Assembly: GCA_001899685.1 (NCBI GenBank)
Contig: MKWG01000045.1
Location: forward strand, 46,331-110,330
Source of the DNA: Sphingobacteriales bacterium 44-15
GTDB taxonomy: Bacteria; Bacteroidota; Bacteroidia; Chitinophagales; Chitinophagaceae
Direction: 5' to 3'
DNA length: 64,000 nucleotides
Numbering within the stretch: the stretch's first letter is position 1; each line of letters begins with the position of its first letter. Below, piece by piece: positions 19,562-26,803 of the stretch. Position numbers and translations under genes: made by a program. The notes beneath the pieces are model-generated. The model ran no database searches. It had not been told where the DNA came from and worked only from the letters and a program-made list of their open reading frames with translations.

Positions 19562-20758
19562 CTAACGCATGACAATTACCCTCCTTTCTTTTATTTCAAA
19601 CCGGACGGGCGCCAGTTTTTCTAAGTGAGAAAATAATTGTGATACTCCTTTGGACCGGTGGAATGTGCCCGTAAACCGGTCGCTGAACTGCCCCTGGTAT
19701 TCCACTTCCTCAATATCGTACCAGCGGGATATCTTCGTAATAATGCTTTTGATCGTTTCATCGTCAAACCGGAAATAGCCGTTCTTCCAGGCCAGTACCG
19801 AACGGATATCGGCATCAGATTGGGTGATCCGGCCGGTTTCACTGTGTACAACCGCCTGCCGCCCCGGCTTAAGTGTAACTGTTTCCTTGTTTTTCGACAC
19901 GTTAACAGAACCCTCTATCAGGGTAGTAGTAACCTGAGCTTCATCCTGGTATGCCGACACGTTGAAATGTGTGCCCGTTACCTCGACGGTGCTTCCGTTC
20001 GCCTCCACATGAAACGTTTTTCCCGTAACTTTAGCTACCTCAAAATAGGCTTCGCCGGTGAGCGTTACACGGCGCTCCTTACCTGTGAAAGCTACCGGAA
20101 AGCGAAGAGAAGAACTGCTGTTAAGCCATACTTCAGTGCCATCGGGCAGCGAAAGTTCATAGGATTGCCCCTTGGGTGTGCTGAACGTATTGTAGGAGAC
20201 TTTTCCACGCTCTATTGTTGAAGATCCTGCGTCGTATTCAATCTTTCCGCCTGTAGTGTGCCGGATGGCTACACCGTCCTCCGATGCAAGAGTCCCGTTA
20301 ATGCTGTCATTCACAATAATTGTCCGGCCATTTGCAAGAGTCAGGATCGCTTTATGCCCTTCAGGCAATACGATATCCATAACCGGTTCTTTTTTAGCGA
20401 TCTGCAGATGTTCATTTGAAAACGATAGTGTATTGCGATAGATAAGCAAAGCCAATGAAATGGTCACTATTAGTATGGCTGCTACATGAATCCATCTGAT
20501 CCGGCGGACCTTAGGTATATTAACTGCTGATCTCCGGTTAATATCTGTGATGAGCTTTTCATACACCTGTTCGCGGCGCTCCTGACTGAAAGCTGCTTTT
20601 GCCGGTATGGCGCTGAGACACTCATCAATAAGCGGGGGAATATCACCGGAGTCTCCTACCATTTCATCCAGGTATTGTAATAACTCTTCACAATCCTCTC
20701 TTTCGATCGTATTGTTAAAATAAAGGGCCAGTAACTGCCGCAAACGATTATTGTCCAT
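19562..20758 (-). CDS. FecR-family anti-sigma factor (PUL B)
   Basis: A 398-residue inner-membrane anti-sigma factor. The N-terminal cytoplasmic part (about 1-85) begins DNNRLRQLLALYFNNT, a form common in Chitinophagaceae FecR proteins. One membrane segment lies near 88-108 (WIHVAAILIVTISLALLI). The periplasmic FecR domain includes LPDGTEVWLNSSSSLRFP and GEAYFEV, and the C-terminal part near 330-398 includes DRFTGTFHRSKGVSQLF. It should hold the upstream-encoded sigma factor inactive until SusC binds ligand. It is more distant from the PUL A and PUL C FecR proteins than they are from each other. Confidence 0.93.
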   Translation of the reverse strand: MDNNRLRQLLALYFNNTIEREDCEELLQYLDEMVGDSGDIPPLIDECLSAIPAKAAFSQERREQVYEKLITDINRRSAVNIPKVRRIRWIHVAAILIVTISLALLIYRNTLSFSNEHLQIAKKEPVMDIVLPEGHKAILTLANGRTIIVNDSINGTLASEDGVAIRHTTGGKIEYDAGSSTIERGKVSYNTFSTPKGQSYELSLPDGTEVWLNSSSSLRFPVAFTGKERRVTLTGEAYFEVAKVTGKTFHVEANGSTVEVTGTHFNVSAYQDEAQVTTTLIEGSVNVSKNKETVTLKPGRQAVVHSETGRITQSDADIRSVLAWKNGYFRFDDETIKSIITKISRWYDIEEVEYQGQFSDRFTGTFHRSKGVSQLFSHLEKLAPVRFEIKERRVIVMR

Positions 20759-20771
20759 CTGATAATAAGTT

Positions 20772-20785
20772 GCCTCCTGAGAGGC
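20772..20785. repeat. GCCTC/GAGGC stem-loop before fecR (PUL B)
   Basis: A 5-bp stem with a 4-base loop; on the minus strand it reads GCCTCTCAGGAGGC and includes AGGAGG 14 bases before the fecR ATG. A near copy, GCCTCTTGCAGGAGGC, lies inside the susC start region at 19393-19408. Confidence 0.4.
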
Positions 20786-20830
20786 GATTTATATAGAGAA
20801 CACCAAATAGTGGCAGCAAGACTAATGGAT

Positions 20831-20850
20831 AAAGGAAATTTTTTTAAGGG
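20831..20850 (-). promoter_or_regulatory. A/T element after the sigma stop (PUL B)
   Basis: On the minus strand this reads CCCTTAAAAAAATTTCCTTT, directly after the sigma gene. PUL C has TTAAAAATTTCCTG and PUL A TTAAAAAATTTTTTT at the same position. Function is unknown; it could be part of a promoter or a weak termination site. Confidence 0.3.
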
Positions 20851-20874
20851 AATAACAAATATCTCTCGGAATAC

Positions 20875-21468
20875 TCACAGGAGGTTTCTAATGAAAAGCA
20901 ATACCAGGAGGCAGCTATGGCTTATATGACTAAGCGATATTCTTAGTTTTTTTAATGCCTGCACCAGATGATTTTTTACCGTATTGGGAGAAATTTGCAA
21001 TTTCTGAGCGATCTCTGTGTAAGAGAGTCCTTGTTCACGGCTCAATTTAAATACAATTTGTTGCTGCGCAGGAAGCGTAGCTATGACACCTTCGGCGAGC
21101 CGCTCAATATCGGAGGCGAACAATTGCTCCTCGATAGGATTACGGGAGCGTTCAATGTTTTCCATTAACCGGCTCCTCAATACGGCTGATCTTTTGATCT
21201 CGCGCAGCCGGTTAAGGCATAACCGCTTGGTAATTACGTAGAGATACAACCAGATATTACCGGATTCATCCAGGCCTTCCCGGCTGATCCAGAGCTTCAG
21301 AAAAACATCCTGTACGATCTCTTCGCTCCAGTCCTCGTCTTTTAGAAAATGAAATGCGAATTGATATACATGTTCCCCGTGACAGTCGTACACTTTTCTC
21401 AGCGCAGACTCGTCACCCTCCATCAGCAGCCTGATATCCTTGGCACTTATGGGAGAAATGTAGTACAC
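20875..21468 (-). CDS. ECF RNA polymerase sigma factor (PUL B)
   Basis: A 197-residue ECF sigma factor. Region 2 (about 15-90) contains DEDWSEEIVQDVFLKLWISREGL, and region 4 (about 125-180) contains LPAQQQIVFKLSREQGLSYTEIA and the helix-turn-helix words LQISPNTVKNHLVQAL. The last 15 residues are strongly hydrophobic (SCLLVLLFIRNLL), an oddity seen in some Bacteroidota ECF factors. It heads the minus-strand PUL sigma-fecR-susC-susD-GH43. Its sequence differs from the PUL A and C sigma factors, so it should read its own promoter. Confidence 0.93.
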   Translation of the reverse strand: MYYISPISAKDIRLLMEGDESALRKVYDCHGEHVYQFAFHFLKDEDWSEEIVQDVFLKLWISREGLDESGNIWLYLYVITKRLCLNRLREIKRSAVLRSRLMENIERSRNPIEEQLFASDIERLAEGVIATLPAQQQIVFKLSREQGLSYTEIAQKLQISPNTVKNHLVQALKKLRISLSHISHSCLLVLLFIRNLL

Positions 21469-21500
21469 AGCAAGCTAGTCGGTATTCTTAAAATGTTAAA

Positions 21501-21531
21501 CAAACATAAAGAGAATATTAGAAAATTGAAA
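21501..21531 (-). promoter_or_regulatory. candidate promoter of PUL B sigma gene
   Basis: On the minus strand TATGTTTG (21508-21501) matches the -7 consensus exactly and TTTC (21531-21528) stands 19 bases upstream in place of TTTG. Transcription would start about 25 bases before the sigma ATG. Confidence 0.5.
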
Positions 21532-21573
21532 ATAATCGCCATCCGGCAACCAAAATATGCTCCTCCTCTCTGA

Positions 21574-21767
21574 GTTACAATAAACAATCTACACCAGGAC
21601 CTTTTTGTGATCCCGGCAGCTTCAAAAGACTTGTTGTAATCAAGCGGCAGAGGGTTGTGTATATAACCGGTATTGCGGATATCCTCCTTTAGTTGCTCAT
21701 CAACTTGAGCAAACAACAAACTGCAGGAACAAATCAATAACAAAGCTGATGTAAATATTTTTTTCAT
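21574..21767 (-). pseudogene. 5' remnant of an exported-protein gene
   Basis: The reading frame from 21767 starts with a convincing signal peptide (MKKIFTSALLLICSCSLLFAQ) followed by about 35 residues of normal-looking mature protein ending near AAGITK. After that the frame runs into low-quality sequence (RSWCRLFIVTQRGG...) and reaches into the sigma gene, so the rest of the gene is missing. A one-base insertion in the A-run near 21605 would restore only a few more codons before a stop. It is most likely the leftover of a secreted enzyme once belonging to PUL B. I do not recognise the family. Confidence 0.5.
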
Positions 21768-21871
21768 GTTGCAGAAATGATAAGTAAAGCAGCTAAGAAA
21801 ATAGTTTTTTGTAAATATATTGAATTCAGATGCGCTTGCCCTGGCCAGGAATTTACTTTATCAAATAGCCT

Positions 21872-21933
21872 CCTTTGCACTTTCTTCGCGTAAAATCTTT
21901 GCGCATCTTTGCGGTTATGTTTTTATCGCAAAG
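21872..21933. repeat. CTTTGCG-type repeat, copy 1
   Basis: CCTTTGCAC, TCTTTGCGC and TCTTTGCGG occur in tandem, with TCGCAAAG as a reverse copy at the end. Similar runs lie at 52983-53027 and, inverted, at 62445-62474, all intergenic. Confidence 0.45.
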
Positions 21934-21979
21934 CCAGGCTGAAGGAGTTATATAATTCCCCACGCATTATCTTTACCGT

Positions 21980-22993
21980 ATGAAATCATTGAGCGTAATA
22001 ATATTATCCGTCATTCTTACTTTCACAGGCTTTGCGCAGCAGCATCCTGACACTTTGCAACAGGCTGGCCGCGAATATATGCGCAGGGGCGACTGGGGAA
22101 ATGCCATCATTGTGTTTAACCGCGCCATCCAACTGCAGCCGGAGAATGTGGATCTGCTGAACGACCTCGCCTATACCTACTTCCTGCAGCGGGATTTTAC
22201 CCATGCGCTTGAAACGATAAAACCCGTGGTGGCAGGCGACAAGGCAGATGTGCGCAGCTTCCAGATAGCAGGCACCGTATACCGCGCTATTGAGGAAGTT
22301 AAAGATGCAGATAAGGTATACACCAAAGGCTTAAAAAAGTTTCCCGGAAGCGGTGTGCTCTACAGCGAGTACGGGGAACTGCTGTGGCAGAAAAATGATT
22401 ACAACGCCATCAGGCAATGGGAAAAAGGTATTGAAACCGACCCGGATTATCCCGGCAATTATTATAATGCCTGCCGCTATTACTATCTTACTTTCGACAA
22501 AATATGGAGCCTGCTCTACGGTGAAATTTTTGTCAACCTCGAGAGTTATACCATGCGTACTGCCGAAGTAAAGAATATACTCTATGACGGGTATAAAAAG
22601 CTTTTCGCAGACGCCGACCTCGTAAAAGCGTATAAGCCTAAAAAGAGCAATGCATTTGAACTGGATTTTTTACGGGCAATGAACGCTCAGTCGTATCTCG
22701 CTGCTACCGGCATTACTCCTGCAAAGCTGATCGAGATCAGGCGCGGGTTTATCAAAACCTGGTTTGAAACCTATGCCAGACAATTCCCCTTCCGCCTCTT
22801 TGAATACCAAAAGCAGCTCATTTCCCTGAGGATGTTTGACGCCTACAATCAATGGATCTTCGGATCGGGGATAGATCCTGCTGATTACCAGGCATGGATA
22901 AAAAATAATAAAGAAGCCTATGATGCCTTCAATAATTTTCAGCGGGGAAGGGTGTTTAAATTACCCAAAGCTCAATATTATCAAAATAGATAG
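21980..22993 (+). CDS. exported TPR protein
   Basis: A 337-residue protein with a signal peptide to about Ala19, so it is periplasmic or surface-located. Residues 24-160 form about four tetratricopeptide repeats, seen as AGREYMRRGDWGNAIIVFNRAIQLQPE, LAYTYFLQRDFTHALE and YSEYGELLWQKNDYNAIRQWEKGIETDP. The C-terminal 170 residues are helical and rich in Tyr, Phe and Trp, without a recognised domain. TPR proteins bind partner proteins; no partner is visible. The acyl-CoA ligase gene starts 56 bp downstream and may be co-transcribed. Function remains unknown. Confidence 0.8.
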   Translation: MKSLSVIILSVILTFTGFAQQHPDTLQQAGREYMRRGDWGNAIIVFNRAIQLQPENVDLLNDLAYTYFLQRDFTHALETIKPVVAGDKADVRSFQIAGTVYRAIEEVKDADKVYTKGLKKFPGSGVLYSEYGELLWQKNDYNAIRQWEKGIETDPDYPGNYYNACRYYYLTFDKIWSLLYGEIFVNLESYTMRTAEVKNILYDGYKKLFADADLVKAYKPKKSNAFELDFLRAMNAQSYLAATGITPAKLIEIRRGFIKTWFETYARQFPFRLFEYQKQLISLRMFDAYNQWIFGSGIDPADYQAWIKNNKEAYDAFNNFQRGRVFKLPKAQYYQNR

Positions 22994-23049
22994 GTTATTG
23001 TTCTGTAATTCATTAACTTGAACGCTACAGATGTAAAACGATTATCGCC

Positions 23050-24855
23050 ATGACTCAACCCACAAGATTGTTTGATTGCCTGGATTACCAGTTGGAGAAA
23101 TTTCCTAAAAAAGATATGCTTGCCGCCAAAGAAAACGGGGTGTGGAAGCCATACAGCACACAGGAAATTAAAGATAGTTCCCTTCGGCTTGCAGCAGGTT
23201 TGCGCGCGCTTGGCGTTTCCGGCAATGACATGACCACTGAAAAAAGAGATAAAATAGCTATCATATCCAACAACCGCCCGGAATGGCTGATCACCGACCT
23301 GGCAGTGCAGCAAACCGGAGCTATACTGGTGCCTGTATATCCTACTACCAACCCACTGGAAATAGAATTTATTTTCAATGATGCTGAAGTGAAATATGTT
23401 TTTGTAAGCAGCGAAGAGCTGTTTCAGAAAATTAAAAATATCCAGCCATCCATACCAAGCCTGAAAGGGATTTACAGCTTCAATACTATTGAAAACGTAA
23501 ACCACTGGAGTGAGATCTCCGCGCTCTCCGGCGATGACCACCTTGCGGCGATTGAAACGGTTAAAGCCGGCATTAAAAAGGACGACCTGGCAACTATCAT
23601 CTATACTTCAGGCACAACAGGCACGCCCAAAGGAGTGATGCTGAGCCACAATAATATTGTGCAGAATGTATTTTTCTCCAAAGAAAGCTTTCCTTTTGAT
23701 GATCAGCCGGGATACAAAGCGCTGAGCTTTTTGCCGCTTAACCATATTTTTGAAAAAATGGTCAGCTATATCTATTTATTCAGCGGTATCAGCATTTATT
23801 ATGCAGAAAGCCTTGATACCATTGGCGCCAACCTGCAGGAAGTAAAGCCGGATGTGTTTACCACGGTGCCGCGCCTTCTTGAAAAAGTATATGAGCGCAT
23901 CATGGGAAGGGGTGCAGCATTAACAGGATTTAAAAAAGGACTGTTTTTCTGGGCAGTAGAGCTTGGAAAAAAATATGACAACCTTATTGACGGGGGAGTG
24001 CTGTATAATATGAAGCTTGCTATTGCGAATAAGCTCATTTTCAGCAAATGGCGTGAAGCGCTCGGTGGTAATATCAAATATATCATCACCGGCGGAGCTG
24101 CCTGCCAGGAAAGGCTGATACGGATATTCAATGCGGCTAAAATTCCGCTGTATGAGGGATACGGGCCTACCGAGAACTCTCCGGTAATTGCAGTGAACAG
24201 CCGTGGTGCAGGAAGGACCAAGTTCGGCACCGTAGGTCCTGTAATAAAGGGAGTGGAGCTTAAGCTAATGGAAGACGGGGAAATATGTGTGAAAGGGCCT
24301 TCCGTGATGGTGGGCTATTATAAAAGACCGGATCTTACTGCAGAGGCTATCATTGACGGGTGGCTGCATACGGGAGATATAGGTGTGCTGGAAGACAATA
24401 TTTTTTTAAGGATCACCGACCGCAAAAAAGAGCTCTTCAAAACCAGCGGTGGTAAATATGTAGCACCTTCCGCCATAGAAAATAAATTAAAAGAATCACG
24501 CTTTATAGAGCAGGTGCTGGTTACCGGCGCAGGCGAAAAATTTGTAGGAGCGCTGATCGTACCTTCGTTTGCCAATTTAAAAGACTGGTGCGAGAAAAAT
24601 GATATCCCTTTCGGATCGAATGAAAGCGCTGTTAAAGACCCCCGCGTATTGGCCCATTACAAAGAAATAGTGGAAAGCATGAACCAGTTCTTCAATCATG
24701 TGGAGCAGATAAAACGTTTCGAGCTGCTGCCCCGCGAGTGGACCATTGATTCAGGTGAAATAACGCCTAAAATGAGCCTCAAGCGCAAAGTGATCATGGA
24801 AAGGCATAAAGATGCAGTGGAAAGGATCTACAGGCAGGATGGGGCGGTATCGTAG
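23050..24855 (+). CDS. long-chain fatty acid--CoA ligase (AMP-forming)
   Basis: A 601-residue adenylate-forming enzyme that should activate fatty acids to acyl-CoA via acyl-AMP. The phosphate-binding loop IIYTSGTTGTPKG lies near residues 181-194, the adenine motif YEGYGPTENSP near 370-380, and the hinge motif GWLHTGDIG with DRKKELFKTSGGKYVAP near 437-475. Length and motif spacing fit the FadD15/long-chain group common in Bacteroidota. It probably works at the cytoplasmic face of the inner membrane in lipid recycling or degradation. It lies between two PULs and shows no link to them. Confidence 0.94.
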   Translation: MTQPTRLFDCLDYQLEKFPKKDMLAAKENGVWKPYSTQEIKDSSLRLAAGLRALGVSGNDMTTEKRDKIAIISNNRPEWLITDLAVQQTGAILVPVYPTTNPLEIEFIFNDAEVKYVFVSSEELFQKIKNIQPSIPSLKGIYSFNTIENVNHWSEISALSGDDHLAAIETVKAGIKKDDLATIIYTSGTTGTPKGVMLSHNNIVQNVFFSKESFPFDDQPGYKALSFLPLNHIFEKMVSYIYLFSGISIYYAESLDTIGANLQEVKPDVFTTVPRLLEKVYERIMGRGAALTGFKKGLFFWAVELGKKYDNLIDGGVLYNMKLAIANKLIFSKWREALGGNIKYIITGGAACQERLIRIFNAAKIPLYEGYGPTENSPVIAVNSRGAGRTKFGTVGPVIKGVELKLMEDGEICVKGPSVMVGYYKRPDLTAEAIIDGWLHTGDIGVLEDNIFLRITDRKKELFKTSGGKYVAPSAIENKLKESRFIEQVLVTGAGEKFVGALIVPSFANLKDWCEKNDIPFGSNESAVKDPRVLAHYKEIVESMNQFFNHVEQIKRFELLPREWTIDSGEITPKMSLKRKVIMERHKDAVERIYRQDGAVS

Positions 24856-24881
24856 AAGCAGTAACAAATATCTCTAATGAG

Positions 24882-24889
24882 TATATTTG
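24882..24889 (+). promoter_or_regulatory. -7 element before PUL C sigma gene
   Basis: TATATTTG matches TAnnTTTG exactly and stands only 9 bases before the ATG at 24899, which would give a leaderless or nearly leaderless mRNA. No clear -33 TTTG is found at the expected distance. Confidence 0.35.
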
Positions 24890-24898
24890 TACAATACG

Positions 24899-25483
24899 AT
24901 GCATAGCGAACGATTGTCATACCTGGTATATGCTATTGCTGAAAATGGCGATGAACACGCTTTTGATGAGCTTTTCAGGATATACTATCCCGCGCTGCTG
25001 TCTTATGCCTATTCCATATTGAAAGATAAGCAGGATGCAGAAGAGATCTGTCTGGATGTGATGTTTAAACTGTGGCAGAACAGGAAAATATTACCTACCG
25101 TCAAAAACCTTTCTCATTATTTATACATTGCCGTCAAGCATTCCTCTATCAGCTATATGCGTACCAAAGGATACAGGGCGTTGCAGAAAAAAATAGGGCT
25201 GGAGGAAGCCGGCGAGAGCTTTATCTATGAGTTAGGTAATCATGAGCTGAGAATGATAAATAAGGAAACGCTTGAACGTATCAATACCGCTATCAATACA
25301 TTGCCCTCACGGTGCAGGCTTATTTTTAAGCTGATCAAGGAAGACGGGCTTAAATATTCAGAAGTAGCGCAACTACTCGAAATATCTGCAAAAACAGTAG
25401 AAAACCAGATGACAATCGCCATGAAAAAGCTAACGGCGATCATTGCCGGAATGATGAAGGACCAGGAGAAAAATATTTCTTAG
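24899..25483 (+). CDS. ECF RNA polymerase sigma factor (PUL C)
   Basis: A 194-residue ECF sigma factor. I start it at the ATG at 24899 rather than the upstream TTG at 24887, because that TTG is part of an exact -7 promoter motif. Region 2 contains FDELFRIYYPALLSYAYSI and AEEICLDVMFKLW, and region 4 contains LPSRCRLIFKLIKEDGLKYSEVA and ISAKTVENQMTIAM. It closely resembles the PUL A sigma, notably in the DNA-binding helix, so the two could share promoters. FecR follows after 79 bp. It should control the rhamnosidase-containing locus. Confidence 0.92.
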   Translation: MHSERLSYLVYAIAENGDEHAFDELFRIYYPALLSYAYSILKDKQDAEEICLDVMFKLWQNRKILPTVKNLSHYLYIAVKHSSISYMRTKGYRALQKKIGLEEAGESFIYELGNHELRMINKETLERINTAINTLPSRCRLIFKLIKEDGLKYSEVAQLLEISAKTVENQMTIAMKKLTAIIAGMMKDQEKNIS

Positions 25484-25490
25484 CCATCTT

Positions 25491-25540
25491 TTAAAAATTT
25501 CCTGTTTTTCTTTGGGGGGTGGGAACAAGATCCTGCGTCT
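25491..25540 (+). promoter_or_regulatory. A/T element and possible ECF promoter before fecR (PUL C)
   Basis: TTAAAAATTT at 25491-25500, GGGT at 25517-25520 and CGTCT at 25536-25540 repeat the order seen before the PUL A fecR. The CGTCT box ends 22 bases before the fecR ATG. The match in spacing (15 against 16 bases) supports a shared ECF-dependent site. Confidence 0.35.
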
Positions 25541-25562
25541 ATGTGCTATATACCCCTAACGC

Positions 25563-26630
25563 ATGGATGACGAAAGGCTCATATATTTACTGGTAAGAAA
25601 AAAGTCAGGCGAAATAACTTTAGAAGAGCAACTGGAATTATCAGAAATACTTAAAAATGATTATTCCAGACTGTCCCTCAGCGAGGGTATAGACGAAGTA
25701 TTTGAGAGTAGCCTGCATTACGGAAAGAGCATCAGCAGCAACACGGTAAATGACGCGCTTAATCTGCTGCATAAAAAAATGGCAAGGACAGAGCAGGAGC
25801 CGGTTTATTTTAATAAATACAAACGCATTCAGTTTTGGAGTATAGCCGCCTCGGTCTTACTCATAGCGGGTGCCGCGATTTTTTATTTATTAGCTCCCCG
25901 GCAGCGCCCGTTGCAAGCCAGCAATAATATTATTACCACGCAAAAAGGCTCTAAAACCAATCTCGTATTACCCGATGGCACTAAGGTGTGGGTAAACGCC
26001 GATACCAAATTGGTGTACGACAAGGAGTTTGGCAACGGCACCCGCGAGGTAACACTTACGGGTGAAGCATATTTTGATGTGGTTAAAGACCATACCAGGC
26101 CGTTTATAATTCACACCAGCGCAGTACAGGTAAGGGTGCTGGGCACCGCGCTTAATGTACGCTCCTATCCTACGGAGAAAACTACGGAAACGACCCTGAT
26201 AAGAGGTTCTGTAGAAGTCGCGCTGAATACCAACCCCGACAAAAAAGTAATACTTAAGCCTAATGAAAAAGTCGTGATTGAAAATGCAGGCGCTCTGCTG
26301 CCGGCACAAACTGCCGATACCGCCAGCGTTCGCAAGCCCAAACTGCCCATGGTAATAAATCCTGTGCATTTTGATAAGAAAGATCAGGAAATATATGAAA
26401 CCATGTGGGTAAAAAATAAGCTGGCTTTTGATGAAACGCCTTTTGATAAGATGATCGCAGAGCTTGAGCGATGGTATAATGTACAGATCATTGTTAAAAA
26501 CAAGGCGCTCGGCGCCAGTACATACACCGTTACTTTTGAGAATAAATCATTAGATGAAGTACTGGAAGGGTTGCAGTTCTCTGCACATTTTCAATACCAG
26601 GCAAAAGACGGCATAGTTACTATCTGGTAG
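25563..26630 (+). CDS. FecR-family anti-sigma factor (PUL C)
   Basis: A 355-residue inner-membrane anti-sigma factor. The N-terminus (GEITLEEQLELSEIL) resembles that of the PUL A FecR. A single membrane segment near 91-110 (IAASVLLIAGAAIFYLL) is followed by the periplasmic FecR domain with VLPDGTKVWVNADTKL and GEAYFDV, and a C-terminal DUF4974 region with WYNVQI and FENKSLDEVLEGL. It should inhibit the sigma encoded 79 bp upstream and respond to the STN domain of the SusC encoded 173 bp downstream. Confidence 0.93.
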   Translation: MDDERLIYLLVRKKSGEITLEEQLELSEILKNDYSRLSLSEGIDEVFESSLHYGKSISSNTVNDALNLLHKKMARTEQEPVYFNKYKRIQFWSIAASVLLIAGAAIFYLLAPRQRPLQASNNIITTQKGSKTNLVLPDGTKVWVNADTKLVYDKEFGNGTREVTLTGEAYFDVVKDHTRPFIIHTSAVQVRVLGTALNVRSYPTEKTTETTLIRGSVEVALNTNPDKKVILKPNEKVVIENAGALLPAQTADTASVRKPKLPMVINPVHFDKKDQEIYETMWVKNKLAFDETPFDKMIAELERWYNVQIIVKNKALGASTYTVTFENKSLDEVLEGLQFSAHFQYQAKDGIVTIW

Positions 26631-26697
26631 AATAAAACATAAAAACGATTGATAACCAAACTGAATAAATCTTATGAGTAAAGTCACATAAAACCCA

Positions 26698-26737
26698 TAC
26701 AAAAAAAGAACGGAGTATGTTCGCAGCATACCCCGTT
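26698..26737 (-). terminator. antisense-strand terminator in the fecR-susC gap (PUL C)
   Basis: AACGG-A-GTATG at 26709-26719 pairs with CATAC-C-CCGTT at 26727-26737 (one A/C mismatch, 7-base loop). Read on the minus strand the stem is followed by CTTTTTTT, as in an intrinsic terminator; on the plus strand no T-run follows. The susC start is 67 bases downstream. Confidence 0.5.
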
Positions 26738-26803
26738 GGTTAAATTCAGAAATTAAACGTCTCAGGCGAGACTTTTCATCCTTTAACATTTCAACAGTAA
26801 ATT

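Noticed and set aside
25514-25523. G-rich run GGGGGGTGGG as G-quadruplex
   Set aside because: Only two G-tracts are close together, fewer than the four needed.
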